Positions 1-8,511 of a stretch of 64,000 nucleotides of DNA are shown piece after piece. The position numbers and the translations under genes were made by a program. This DNA comes from JBBSAT01 sp044223665. Its GTDB lineage: Bacteria; Myxococcota_A; Polyangia; Polyangiales; Sandaracinaceae. Location of the stretch: positions 62,001-126,000 of the forward strand of contig JBGALT010000003.1 of NCBI GenBank assembly GCA_044223665.1, read 5' to 3'. The notes under the pieces were generated by a model. That model was not told the origin of the DNA and searched no databases. It saw only the letters and a list, made by a program, of their open reading frames with translations. Numbering within the stretch: the stretch's first letter is position 1; every line of letters begins with the position of its first letter.

Positions 1-31
1 AGAGGATAGCGCGCGAGCGAGATCGCGAGCG

Positions 32-1951
32 CTAATGCGAGTAGGTCACCGTGAAGGGCCGGGCCTGCACGATCACCGGCCGGTGATCGGGCCCGGCGAT
101 CAAGAACTCCACGTCGACCGCGTTGCTGCCCTCGGGGAAGCGCGGGGCGAAGTGCTCGTGCAGACGCACCAGCACCTCGGTCAGGCGCAGCACCTCCGCG
201 TCGCTCAGGATGGGCGCGCCGTCCGTCCGCGAGCTCCGGGACAGCACTTCGGGCTCCCGCGCTGGGAGATACGTGAGCACGAGGAACTGCTCGGGCACCT
301 CGTCGCTCGATGCGCCCGTGACCGAGCCTTCCATCGTCTGAGCGTCGATGAGCACACCGGGCCGCTGCCGGTCGTAGGGGTTGGCGGTGAGCGCCACGCC
401 GTTCGCGATCCCGTCGTCGACCGAGGCCTGGACGAGCACGGCCATGGCCACGCGACGGTGGTCGATCCGGTACCACTCGCGCTCCTCGTGGGCGCCGAGG
501 TTGAACACGCTCGCCCAGATCCGCGCGAGCGCGCCCGCGATCTCTGCATCCGTCGGGTCGTGCGCGACGACGGCCGACGAGTAGAGACCCGCGCCGTTGA
601 AGCCCGGCAGGTCCTCGGCGTTGGTGCTCGAGCGGAAGCGCAGTCGCCCCGGTGCCGCGAGACGCGCGATGGCCTCGCGCACGCGCGCCACGAGCGCGGG
701 ATCGACCGGCGCCGACGCGATTCGCTCGCGCAGCGTCGCCAGGCGCGTGGCGCGCACGCCCGCATCGGCCTGGAACGACGGGTCGGCGAGCATCGCGTCG
801 ACCTCGGCCGTGATCCCGTTCCGCGCGAGGTGCTCTACGAAGTAGCGCAGCGGAACCACGAAGCCGCCCGGCACCTCGACGCCGGGCAGGCTCGAGGCCT
901 CGCCGAGGTTCGCGGCCTTGGCGCCCGCGAAGTCGACATCGTCGGCGCGCAGCTCGGAGAGCGGCACCAGCCGTGCCTCGTCCCGATCGAGACGCGGTGA
1001 GAAGGCCTCGGAGGGCCGCAGCGCGGCCCAGAAGGGCTCGGCCTCGGCGCGCGTCGTCTCTTCGACGACGAGCTCGCTCTCGCCCACGAACAGGCGCGCG
1101 AGCCGGCCCTCGAGCGCGACGAAGCGCGGGTCGGTGATCGCATCGCGCAGCGCGGCATCGGGCGTCCCCCGGTTCGCGCTGAGAAGCGCCACGTGCGCGA
1201 GCGGCGCCTGGAAGCGCGCGGTGATCATGGCGGCGCAGACGGGCACGTCGTCGGGCACCTCCTCGAGCACGAGGATCTGATCGGGCCGCACCGTCGCCGG
1301 ATCGAGGCGCCCGCGCACGATGCGGACGACGCCGTAGGCCGTGCCGATCTCGAGCGGCTCGTAGCTCCAGCCGGCGTGGAGCGCGTCGTCGCGCACGACC
1401 GGCACGGCGCCCTCGGGCAGCGACGCGAGCACGCGCTCGTGCTGGTCGGAGATCGGATGGAACGCGAGGCTGTCGCCGAAGAACACCCGAGAGCGCACGA
1501 GCGCGAAGCAGCGCGTGAGCGTCTCCCCGTCCATCGTGTCGCCGGCGAGGATCTCGAGCGCGGCGCGATCGGCGTCGCGGTAACGCACCAGCGACCCGAG
1601 CCAGAAGCGGCGCGTCGGCTGGCGGTACTCCGAGACGTAGAACTCCATCGGCCCGGCGATGCGGCCTCCCGCGCGATCGAGGTGCGCGCGCGCGAAGTCG
1701 TAGTGCGAGTCGTAGCGGCTCGAGTCGAGGAAGTAGACGTGTGGCGTGCCCTCGGCGTCGCGATCGGCGAGGTCGATCACGAACTTCACTTCCTCGACGT
1801 GCGCCACCGTGCGCGCCTCGAGCCGGGCGGCGAGCGCGCTCCATGCGCTCTCGTCGGCGATGGCCTCCACGTGATCGGGCCTCGAAGGGAGCGACGCGCG
1901 CGCGCCGCAGCCGGCGAGGACGACGAGCGCGGTAGCGAGCGCGAGCCGCAC
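32..1951 (-). CDS. PEP/pyruvate-binding (dikinase-like) lipoprotein
   Basis: Predicted 639-residue lipoprotein from a GTG start: a hydrophobic N-terminus ends in the lipobox LAGC (Cys about residue 17). It carries a swivelling phosphohistidine-type domain (APLAHVALLSANRGTP, His253) followed by an ATP-grasp PPDK_N-type domain (KAANLGE around 345, RFRSSTNAEDLPG around 438, a C-terminal VQARPFT). This His-domain then ATP-domain order is that of plant glucan/phosphoglucan water dikinases, and the reverse of PPDK or PEP synthase; no PEP-binding TIM barrel is present. The family transfers ATP beta-phosphate through a phospho-His; the substrate here is unknown. The gene starts 8 nt after the esterase stop, so both are probably one transcript. 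An ATP-dependent enzyme on an exported lipoprotein is odd. Confidence 0.72.
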   Translation of the reverse strand: MRLALATALVVLAGCGARASLPSRPDHVEAIADESAWSALAARLEARTVAHVEEVKFVIDLADRDAEGTPHVYFLDSSRYDSHYDFARAHLDRAGGRIAGPMEFYVSEYRQPTRRFWLGSLVRYRDADRAALEILAGDTMDGETLTRCFALVRSRVFFGDSLAFHPISDQHERVLASLPEGAVPVVRDDALHAGWSYEPLEIGTAYGVVRIVRGRLDPATVRPDQILVLEEVPDDVPVCAAMITARFQAPLAHVALLSANRGTPDAALRDAITDPRFVALEGRLARLFVGESELVVEETTRAEAEPFWAALRPSEAFSPRLDRDEARLVPLSELRADDVDFAGAKAANLGEASSLPGVEVPGGFVVPLRYFVEHLARNGITAEVDAMLADPSFQADAGVRATRLATLRERIASAPVDPALVARVREAIARLAAPGRLRFRSSTNAEDLPGFNGAGLYSSAVVAHDPTDAEIAGALARIWASVFNLGAHEEREWYRIDHRRVAMAVLVQASVDDGIANGVALTANPYDRQRPGVLIDAQTMEGSVTGASSDEVPEQFLVLTYLPAREPEVLSRSSRTDGAPILSDAEVLRLTEVLVRLHEHFAPRFPEGSNAVDVEFLIAGPDHRPVIVQARPFTVTYSH

Positions 1952-1959
1952 GCGCGTGC

Positions 1960-2940
1960 TCAACGCGGGACGTGCCGATCGAGGAAGCGGTACGTGTCGT
2001 TCCAGCACTCGCGCGCGCGCGAGCGGAACACGAACGCGTGGAACGCGTGCACCTCGCCCGGGTAGTACTTCTCGTCCACCGTCACGTTCATCGCGCGGAG
2101 CGCGCTCGCCAGGCGCCGCGAGTCGTCGAGCAGCGGATCGGCCGTCCCACAAGGCAGGAAGAAGGGCGGGATGGGGCGGGCGGGCGTCTCGCGCCGCTCG
2201 AAGACGAGCAGCGGGTCCGCGAAGTCGAGCTCGGGATGCGAGCCCGGCAGCACGTCGCGGGATCCGAGGTAGGCGAGCTGCACCTCTTCGATGCGATCGG
2301 CGACGAAGCGCGCCAGGTCCGGTCGGCGGCGCGCGAAGCGGCGGGTGTCGGAGACCTGCAGGATCGCGCACGCGGGCACGACGGCCTTGGGCGTCACGCC
2401 CGTCTCGAACACGCGGCGCGCGAAGCCCTCTTCGCGCTCGAAGCAGGCCGCGACGGTGACCGAGGCGGCCAGGTTCCCGCCGGCCGACTCTCCCGCGACG
2501 ACGAGGCGCGAGGCGTCGGCGCCGTGCTCGTGTGCGTGCTCGACGACCCATCGATAGGCCTCGCACACATCCTCGATCGCCGCCGGGAAGCGGTTCACGG
2601 GCGCGAGGCGGTAGTTGATCGAGAACACGACGAAGCGGGCACGCGCGAGCGCGATGCCCATCACCCAGTGCGTGTCCTTCGACAGGATGTGGAAGCCGCC
2701 GCCGTGCACGTAGAGCAGCGCCGGCAGCGGCGCCTCGCGCGAGGCGCCGACGGGGCGGTAGACGTCGAGGAGGTGATCGCTCGAGCCGCCCTCGCGATAC
2801 GGCACGTTCTCGATCACCTCGACGCCGTGCCGTGCCGGGCGCGCCCGAGGATGCAGGCGCCCCAGCCCCGACATGCCGCGGAAGAACCCCTCGACGACCC
2901 GCCCACCCGCTCGACGGCTCACGCGCTCGATGATGCTCAT
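1960..2940 (-). CDS. alpha/beta hydrolase, HSL-type esterase/lipase
   Basis: A 326-residue carboxylesterase of the hormone-sensitive-lipase group. It has the oxyanion HGGGFH near residue 80, the nucleophile elbow GESAGG near 150, the acid in CGTADPLLDDS near 263, and the catalytic His in GEVHAFHAF near 295. It should hydrolyse short or medium acyl esters. No signal peptide is visible, so it is probably cytoplasmic. The ATG of MSIIERV was chosen because more upstream starts run into the serC leader. It is followed at 8 nt by the dikinase-like lipoprotein gene. Substrate unknown. Confidence 0.85.
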   Translation of the reverse strand: MSIIERVSRRAGGRVVEGFFRGMSGLGRLHPRARPARHGVEVIENVPYREGGSSDHLLDVYRPVGASREAPLPALLYVHGGGFHILSKDTHWVMGIALARARFVVFSINYRLAPVNRFPAAIEDVCEAYRWVVEHAHEHGADASRLVVAGESAGGNLAASVTVAACFEREEGFARRVFETGVTPKAVVPACAILQVSDTRRFARRRPDLARFVADRIEEVQLAYLGSRDVLPGSHPELDFADPLLVFERRETPARPIPPFFLPCGTADPLLDDSRRLASALRAMNVTVDEKYYPGEVHAFHAFVFRSRARECWNDTYRFLDRHVPR

Positions 2941-3001
2941 CGCGTTTCTAGAGGATGGTACCAAGACAGGGCCCGGGGCCACGTGGTAATCCGATCCGGC
3001 C

Positions 3002-4111
3002 ATGACCCAGCGCGTCCACAACTTCAACGCCGGTCCCGCCGCACTTCCGCTTGCTGCGCTCGAGCGCGTGCAGGCCCAGCTGCTCGACTTCGAGGGCACG
3101 GGGATGAGCATCCTCGAGCACAGCCATCGCGAGCCGCCCTACGAGAAGGTGCACCGCGAGGCCATGCGCCTCTTGCGCGAGCTGCTCTCGGTGCCCGACA
3201 CGCACGACATCCTCTTCATGCAGGGCGGCGCGCGCGCGCAGTTCGCGTTCGTGCCGATGAACCTGCTCGCCGCCGGCAAGAGCGCCGACTACGTGGTGAC
3301 GGGCACGTGGGCCAAGGGCGCCTACGAAGAGGCGGGCGTCGTGGCCGCGATGCAGGGCGCCAAGGTGCGTCAGGTCGTGAGCACGGAGAAGGACGGTCGC
3401 TTCACGCGCGTCCCGACCGAGGAAGAGCTCGCCTTCGATCCCGCCGCCGCCTACGTGCACATCACGAGCAACAACACGCTCTTCGGCACGCAGTGGGCGA
3501 GCTACCCGAGCACGGGCGCGGTGCCGCTCTTCGCCGACATGACGAGCGATCTCGGCTCGCGGAAGCTCGACGTCTCGAAGTTCGGCCTGATCTACGCCGG
3601 CGCGCAGAAGAACCTCGGCCCGAGCGGCGTCACGATCGTGATCGTGCGGAAGGACCTCGTGGCGAACGGCCGCAAGGACATCCCGCAGATCTTCCAGTAC
3701 CGCGTGATGAGCAAGAACGAGTCGCTCTTCAACACGCCGCCGACCTTCTCGATCCACGTGATGAAGGAGACGCTCGTCGAGCTCTCGAAGAAGGGCGGCA
3801 TCGAGGCGCTCGAGGCCGAGGCGAGCAAGAAGTCGGCGATGCTCTACGACCGCCTCGATGCGCGCCCCGACTTCTATCGCGGCCCGGTCGAGAAGGGCTC
3901 GCGCTCGAAGATGAACGTCGTGTTCCGCCTGCCCACCGAAGAGCTCGAGAAGAAGTTCCTGAAGGAGGCCGAGCAGAAGCAGCTCGTCGGCCTCAAGGGC
4001 CATCGCTCGGTCGGCGGCGTGCGCGCGTCGATCTACGCGGCGGTCCCGGTCGCTTCCGTCGAGGCCTTGGGCGCCTTCATGGACGCGTTCGCCGCCGAAA
4101 ACGACCGCTGA
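3002..4111 (+). CDS. serC: Phosphoserine aminotransferase
   Basis: A 369-residue class V aminotransferase that converts 3-phosphohydroxypyruvate plus glutamate to phosphoserine (serine pathway; also 4-phosphohydroxythreonine in pyridoxal synthesis). The N-terminus NFNAGPAALP, the segment GMSILEHSHRE and the PLP lysine K203 in YAGAQKNLGPSG are typical of SerC, and the length matches the family (about 360). It is divergent from the esterase gene across 61 bp. No serA or serB is in the window, so it appears to be a stand-alone gene with a small hypothetical protein behind it. Confidence 0.96.
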   Translation: MTQRVHNFNAGPAALPLAALERVQAQLLDFEGTGMSILEHSHREPPYEKVHREAMRLLRELLSVPDTHDILFMQGGARAQFAFVPMNLLAAGKSADYVVTGTWAKGAYEEAGVVAAMQGAKVRQVVSTEKDGRFTRVPTEEELAFDPAAAYVHITSNNTLFGTQWASYPSTGAVPLFADMTSDLGSRKLDVSKFGLIYAGAQKNLGPSGVTIVIVRKDLVANGRKDIPQIFQYRVMSKNESLFNTPPTFSIHVMKETLVELSKKGGIEALEAEASKKSAMLYDRLDARPDFYRGPVEKGSRSKMNVVFRLPTEELEKKFLKEAEQKQLVGLKGHRSVGGVRASIYAAVPVASVEALGAFMDAFAAENDR

Positions 4112-4139
4112 CGCCTCGGGGTCGGATATCCTCCCACCC

Positions 4140-4694
4140 GTGGCGGGTGAGCCGACGATCTCGGGCGCGTTGATCACGCAGCACCGGGCGATCCTCTCGG
4201 AGCTGGTCGGCGAGTCGACGCTCGCGCGCGCGCTCGGCAAGCTCGTGCCTGCCGATCGCGAGGCGATCGTCGAGGCGACGAGCGTCTCGTACATCCCGAT
4301 CCGCGTCGCCGACGCGATGTACCGCGCGATCGGCCGCGAGTCGGGCCGCGACTTCGTGGTCTTGCACGAGCAGGTCTCGCGCATGGCGGTCGACCGCGCA
4401 CTGAAGACCGTGTGGCGCCTCTTGCTGCGCTTCACGAGCGACGAAGCGCTCGTCGCGCGGACGCCCGTCATCTTCGCCAAGGCGTTTCCGCAGGGCACCC
4501 TCACGCCGCGCATCGTCGCCCCCGGCCGAGCCGAGATCCGCGTCACCGGCTGGCCGGCGATGCCCGAGTACGCCGTGCGCGGCACGCGCGTCGCGGTCGA
4601 GAGCGTGCTGCGCCTCGCGGGTCGCTCCAACGTGAAGGTCACGTCCGAAGCGACGCACGACGGCGTCTGCTACCACACGAGCTGGGTGCCCTGA
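4140..4694 (+). CDS. Hypothetical protein, DUF2378-like
   Basis: A 184-residue protein from a GTG start, 28 nt after serC and on the same strand. There is no signal peptide or membrane segment. The layout (helical N-terminal half, a VWRLLLRFTSDEALVARTP segment, then a beta-rich end with VTGWPAMPEY and a DGVCYHTSW finish) recalls the myxobacterial paralogous family DUF2378 (TIGR02265), whose function is unknown. This assignment rests on pattern only and a profile search could overturn it. Its 3' end faces yqeY across a 67-bp gap holding a copy of the intergenic repeat. Confidence 0.6.
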   Translation: MAGEPTISGALITQHRAILSELVGESTLARALGKLVPADREAIVEATSVSYIPIRVADAMYRAIGRESGRDFVVLHEQVSRMAVDRALKTVWRLLLRFTSDEALVARTPVIFAKAFPQGTLTPRIVAPGRAEIRVTGWPAMPEYAVRGTRVAVESVLRLAGRSNVKVTSEATHDGVCYHTSWVP

Positions 4695-4700
4695 ATCAGC

Positions 4701-4740
4701 AAGAGTGCTCGGCCCGGAGGCCCCGTACGGGAGTGGGCGC
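4701..4740. repeat. Partial copy of dispersed palindromic repeat
   Basis: AAGAGTGCTCGGCCCGGAGG followed by CCCCGTACGGGAGTGGGCGC. It matches the left part of the elements at 6881-6966 and 48401-48616. It lies between two converging genes and contains the CCCGTACGGG palindrome, so it may act as a transcription stop for both. Confidence 0.6.
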
Positions 4741-4761
4741 GAGCGCGATCCCGGCCGCGGG

Positions 4762-5211
4762 CTACTTCAGGATCTCGCCGGCGATCTGCGAAGCGAGCTT
4801 GCCGTCGACGGCGGCGCCGTGCTTGGCCTTGAGCTCCTTCATCACGCGGCCCATGTCCTTCTTCGTCGTGGCGCCGAGCTCCTTGGCGAGCGCCTCGATC
4901 GCCGCGCGCGTCTCGGCCGCGTCGAGCGTCTTGGGCAGGTAGGGAAGGAGGATCGCGAGCTGCGCCTCTTCCTTCTCCACGAGGTCCTGGCGCCCGCCAT
5001 CCTTGAACTGCTGGATCGCGTCGCGTCGGCTCTTCACGCTCTTCTGGAGCACGCCGATCATCTCGTCGTCGGTGAGCGAGTGACCGACGGCGGTCTCCTC
5101 GAGCAGCACCTCGGCCTTCGCCTGACGGAGCGCGTCCTTGGCGACCTCGTTCTTCTCGAGCATCGCCTTCTTGATCTCGGCGTCGAGCCGCTCGCGCAGC
5201 GTCGCGCTCAC
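4762..5211 (-). CDS. yqeY: GatB/YqeY domain protein
   Basis: A 149-residue YqeY-family protein, of normal family length. It begins with a helical segment (SATLRERLDAEIKKAMLEKN), has a conserved LLPYLPKTLD stretch, and ends in the small helical domain shared with the tail of GatB (MGRVMKELKAKHG.AVDGKLAS). GatB tails bind tRNA; stand-alone YqeY proteins lack a firmly assigned role. The GTG start overlaps the gdhA stop as GTGA (5208-5211), which indicates translational coupling. Confidence 0.88.
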   Translation of the reverse strand: MSATLRERLDAEIKKAMLEKNEVAKDALRQAKAEVLLEETAVGHSLTDDEMIGVLQKSVKSRRDAIQQFKDGGRQDLVEKEEAQLAILLPYLPKTLDAAETRAAIEALAKELGATTKKDMGRVMKELKAKHGAAVDGKLASQIAGEILK

Positions 5212-6467
5212 GGGAAGATCCCGCGCTCGTCGTAGGCGGTCTTCAGGTTCAGGAGCGCGAGCGAGTACGCCGCGATGCGCGGGCTGACGCCCTTGTTCTT
5301 CGCGAAGCCCATCACCTTGCGGTACTGGCGAACCATGCGCTTCTCGAGGCGCGCCTCGACCTCTTCGAGCTCCCAGAACTCGCTGCGCTTGTTCTGGATC
5401 CACTCGAAGTAGCTGACGGTCACGCCGCCGGCGTTGGCGAGGATGTCGGGGACGACGGTGATGTTCTTCTTGGCGAGAATGGGCTCGGCCTCGGGGTTCG
5501 TCGGGCCGTTCGCGCCCTCGCTGATCATGCGCACGTCGAGCCACTGCGCTTCCTGCGCGCCGACCGTGTTCTCCATCGCCGCCGGGATGAAGATGTCGGC
5601 CTTCGTCTGGAAGAACTGCTCGCGCGTGATGACCTTCGCGTCCTCGTAGCCCGCGATCGCTCCCTTGGCGCGCGAGTAGTCGAACAGGCGCATCACGTCG
5701 AGGCCGCCCTCCTTGGCGAGGTAGCCGGTGTGGTCGCCGACCGCGACCACCTTCACGCCGAGCTCGTGGAGGAACTTCGAGGCGAAGGTGCCGACGTTTC
5801 CGTAGCCCTGGATGATCGCGGTCGCGCCCTTGAGGTCGAACGCGTTCTCCTTGGCCCACTCGCGCACGCACACGACGGCGCCCTGGCCGGTCGCCTGCTC
5901 GCGACCCTGCGAGCCGCCGGATGCGATGGTCTTGCCCGTCACGACACCGCGCTGCGCGTTCTTCTCCGAATCGCCGATGCGATTCATGTACGTGTCCATC
6001 ATCCACACCATCATCTGTGCGGTGGTGCCGACGTCGGGCGCGGGGATGTCGTACTCGGGGCCGATGTTGCTGCCGAGCGCGTGCGTGAATCGACGCGTGA
6101 TGCGCATCAGCTCGTCCTTGCTGTGCGCGCGCGGATCGACCTGCACACCGCCCTTGCCGCCGCCGAAGGGGATGTCCATCAGCGAGCACTTCCACGTCAT
6201 CATCGCGGCGAGCGCCTTGACGTCGTCGAGATTGACCGACTGGTGGTAGCGGATACCGCCCTTGTACGGCCCGAGGATGTTGTTGTGCTGGATGCGATAT
6301 CCGGTGAAGAGCTTCACCGTGTTGTCGTCCAGCCGCACCGGGAAGTGGACGATGATCTCGTTCTTGGGCTGCGACAGGATCTGGGCGACGTGCGCCGGCA
6401 GATCGACCGTCTTCGCGGCCTGCTCGAGGTAGTTCTGAACGACCTTGAAGAACTCGTAGTGCGCCAT
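5208..6467 (-). CDS. gdhA: Glutamate dehydrogenase (Glu/Leu/Phe/Val DH family)
   Basis: A 419-residue enzyme that interconverts glutamate with 2-oxoglutarate and ammonia. The substrate-binding domain carries GPYKGGIRYH and the catalytic-lysine segment DIPFGGGKGGVQVDP; the Rossmann domain has IQGYGNVG near residue 216. The length fits the hexameric short type. Cofactor preference (NAD or NADP) cannot be read with certainty. The start MAHYEFFKV was chosen because the upstream 13 codons look non-coding. It is coupled to yqeY by a 4-nt overlap. Confidence 0.93.
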   Translation of the reverse strand: MAHYEFFKVVQNYLEQAAKTVDLPAHVAQILSQPKNEIIVHFPVRLDDNTVKLFTGYRIQHNNILGPYKGGIRYHQSVNLDDVKALAAMMTWKCSLMDIPFGGGKGGVQVDPRAHSKDELMRITRRFTHALGSNIGPEYDIPAPDVGTTAQMMVWMMDTYMNRIGDSEKNAQRGVVTGKTIASGGSQGREQATGQGAVVCVREWAKENAFDLKGATAIIQGYGNVGTFASKFLHELGVKVVAVGDHTGYLAKEGGLDVMRLFDYSRAKGAIAGYEDAKVITREQFFQTKADIFIPAAMENTVGAQEAQWLDVRMISEGANGPTNPEAEPILAKKNITVVPDILANAGGVTVSYFEWIQNKRSEFWELEEVEARLEKRMVRQYRKVMGFAKNKGVSPRIAAYSLALLNLKTAYDERGIFP

Positions 6468-6582
6468 GTCGCGGGGCCGTTTCCCACGCGTTTCCAGCTC
6501 GCGCAACGACGCGATGCGTCGAACGAATTCGGCGAGTGAGGGATCCCGCGAGCGAGCATGGGGGGCCGTGCTCGCCCGCGGC

Positions 6583-6831
6583 TCAGGCGGCCAGGGACGA
6601 CGAGAGATCGCCGCGCGCGCGGTCGAGCGAAGCGGCGAGCGCGAGCCCGCCGAGCGAGAGGCGCCCCGCGTGCACGAGGCCCGCGGCGCCCAGGCGCGAG
6701 AGCGCGGACGAGACGTCGCCGGCGCTCATGCCGAGGCGGCCGGCGACCCGATCCCGCGTGCACGGAAGGCCGGCGCGCGAGAGGTCGAAGAGGGCGAGGA
6801 GAACGGCGAAGGAGCGCTCACGGTTGGTCAT
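6583..6831 (-). CDS. Small winged-helix DNA-binding protein
   Basis: An 82-residue protein that is almost entirely one MarR/Lrp-like winged helix: helices around FAVLLALFDLSRAGLP, a recognition helix MSAGDVSSALSRLGAAGLV at about 35-53, and a short wing. It is likely a transcription regulator or a remnant of a larger one; no effector domain is visible. It lies upstream of gdhA on the same strand, so regulation of gdhA is possible but unproven. Confidence 0.62.
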   Translation of the reverse strand: MTNRERSFAVLLALFDLSRAGLPCTRDRVAGRLGMSAGDVSSALSRLGAAGLVHAGRLSLGGLALAASLDRARGDLSSSLAA

Positions 6832-6880
6832 GAGCGGACCCTAGAACGCTACCTGAACACGAGTCCAGTTTTTGGCGTTC

Positions 6881-6966
6881 AGTGCTCGGCAAAGAGTGCT
6901 CGACCCGTAGGACCGGACGGAAGCGGGCGGAGCCCGCGGACGGGAGGGACCGGAGCGGGCGAGCCG
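6881..6966. repeat. Dispersed palindromic repeat, copy 2
   Basis: Begins AGTGCTCGGCAAAGAGTGCT and includes the hairpin GCGGGCGGAGCCCGC (6923-6937). It is related to the two copies at 48401-48616 with scattered differences. It lies between the DUF4097 gene stop and the small winged-helix gene start, where a Rho-independent stop without a T tract would make sense. Confidence 0.7.
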
Positions 6967-7011
6967 TTCAGCATTCGTCGACCGAGCCGGTCCGCGCCGC
7001 CGCTTCGTCTT

Positions 7012-7938
7012 TCAGGGCTTTTCCAGGGCGCGGAGCAGGTCCGCCGCCGCGCGAGCGTCGAGCTCCCCACTGGCCACACGCGCCAGCACGCGATCGAGCG
7101 TCCCGTCGTGCAGCGGCCCTCGCTGGGCGGTGCGGAACGGACCCTCCGCGGGAGCCGGCGCTTCACTGCTCGCCTCGACCGGCGCCGCGAGCGGGGCCTC
7201 GTAGAAGCGCGTCGACTCGCGCACGCGGACCGAGCCGAGCTCGGCGTTCACTTCGAGCTGCGCGGCGGCGCCCGCCGTCGAGCGAGCCTCGACGCGCGAG
7301 CTGCCCATCGTCGTGTGCGCGCCGATCTGCACCGGCATCCCGCGCGCGAGATCGATGCGCACCGAGCCGAGGCTCGTCGACACCGAGTGACGGCCCGGCG
7401 CGAGGTGCGCGATCTCGAGACGAATCGCGCCCGCGTCGGTCGTCGCTTCGATGCGCCCCGAGAGGCCGCGCCCTTCGATCTTGCCCGCGCTCGTGGTGAG
7501 CGTGAGATCGCCGCTCACGTCCTCGAGATCGATCGCGCCCGCGTCCGCGCTGATCTCGAGATCGACGTTCTCGAGGCGGAGGACCGAGAGACGGCCCGCG
7601 CTCGTCACGAGCTGGCCGCGCAGGCCCCGCGGCGGCACGAGCGCGACGAGGCGCACGGGCTGGTGGCGATGCCCGAAGATCATCCCGCCGACGTGGCTCG
7701 CCGTCGGATCCACGCTCACGTGGACGACGCCCGCGTCGCGCGCCACGCGGATGCTCGCCGCATCGGCGTAGCGGCCGCGCAGCTCGATCCGCGGCGCGCC
7801 GCCGGGCTCCACCGGCCGCACCTCGATGCTCGCGAACGACGCTTCGATCTCGAGCGCGTCGCTCGGCTCGAGCGGCAAGAGCTCGGCGCGATGCGGCTCT
7901 TCCTGGGGAAAGGGGCTCGAGGTCTCGTCGGTCTGCAT
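7012..7938 (-). CDS. DUF4097 beta-helical adhesin-like protein
   Basis: A 308-residue protein of the DUF4097 (YvlB/LiaG) family: many short repeated beta strands (for example LTTSAGKIEGRGLSGRIEAT and IEATTDAGAIRLEI), as in a right-handed beta solenoid. The last 30 residues (DRVLARVASGELDARAAADL) resemble the SHOCT-like motif that YvlB proteins carry at the N-terminus, here moved to the C-terminus. There is no signal peptide. A strong RBS (AAGGAG, 8 nt before ATG) sets the start. It lies 61 nt downstream of the DUF2089 gene, which ends in a similar motif. In Bacillus, relatives belong to envelope-stress operons. Confidence 0.8.
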   Translation of the reverse strand: MQTDETSSPFPQEEPHRAELLPLEPSDALEIEASFASIEVRPVEPGGAPRIELRGRYADAASIRVARDAGVVHVSVDPTASHVGGMIFGHRHQPVRLVALVPPRGLRGQLVTSAGRLSVLRLENVDLEISADAGAIDLEDVSGDLTLTTSAGKIEGRGLSGRIEATTDAGAIRLEIAHLAPGRHSVSTSLGSVRIDLARGMPVQIGAHTTMGSSRVEARSTAGAAAQLEVNAELGSVRVRESTRFYEAPLAAPVEASSEAPAPAEGPFRTAQRGPLHDGTLDRVLARVASGELDARAAADLLRALEKP

Positions 7939-7999
7939 GGCGTTCTCCTTCGGGTCGGGCGAAGCGAAGATCGAGGTCCGGTTCGTCGCGGTGCGTCGC

Positions 8000-8404
8000 T
8001 CAACGCGTGCGCTTCTTGCGCGTGCGGATGCGAGCGGCGGCCTCGTCGGCGCTGATCGCGCCGCGCGCGAGCGCATCGAGCACGTCGTCGGTGTCGTCGA
8101 CCGCAGCGTCGTCCTTCGCGCTCGGCGCGCGCGAGGAGGGCGCGCCGAGCGCCGCGACGACTTGCTCGAGGCGCGAGACGACCGTCGGATACGAGATGCC
8201 GAGGGCGGCCTCGACGTCTTTGATCTTGCCGCGCGCTTGCAGGAAGACCTCGACGAAGTCGAGCTGATCGCGCGTGAGCCTGCCGAGCCGGCCCATCGAG
8301 AAGCGCCCCTCGATCGCCGTCCCGCACCCCTCGCATCCGAGCCGAACGATCGCGAGCGGCTGCTGGCAGACGGGGCACGAAGTCGGCGCCGCGTGGGTGG
8401 TCAC
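8000..8404 (-). CDS. DUF2089 zinc-ribbon/HTH regulator
   Basis: A 134-residue DUF2089 protein. The N-terminal zinc ribbon has C10, C13, C24 and C27; the middle segment RLTRDQLDFVEVFLQARGKI leads into a helix-turn-helix DVEAALGISYPTVVSRLEQV; the tail VLDALARGAISADEAAARIR is SHOCT-like. The GTG at 8404 was chosen because a longer frame would translate the double palindromic operator at 8427-8460. Members are thought to be DNA-binding regulators; this one probably controls itself and the DUF4097 gene. Confidence 0.85.
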   Translation of the reverse strand: MTTHAAPTSCPVCQQPLAIVRLGCEGCGTAIEGRFSMGRLGRLTRDQLDFVEVFLQARGKIKDVEAALGISYPTVVSRLEQVVAALGAPSSRAPSAKDDAAVDDTDDVLDALARGAISADEAAARIRTRKKRTR

Positions 8405-8426
8405 GTGCGGAACATGAAACTGGACG

Positions 8427-8460
8427 TTGATTTTGTCAATGTCGTGATTGATTTTATCAA
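8427..8460. promoter_or_regulatory. Double palindromic operator over divergent promoter
   Basis: Two near-identical palindromes, TTGATTTTGTCAA (8427-8439) and TTGATTTTATCAA (8448-8460), start exactly 21 bp apart, two helical turns, so dimers would bind the same DNA face. The AT-rich block stands out sharply from the GC-rich background. On the minus strand the first overlaps a TTGACA -35 box (8439-8434) with CATGTT 17 nt on, upstream of the DUF2089 gene. It is probably bound by the DUF2089 protein, by inference. Confidence 0.75.
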
Positions 8461-8511
8461 TGTGCGCAGGCGATGGGGAGAATTGCGGTCTCCGTGCCAT
8501 ACTTCACGACG

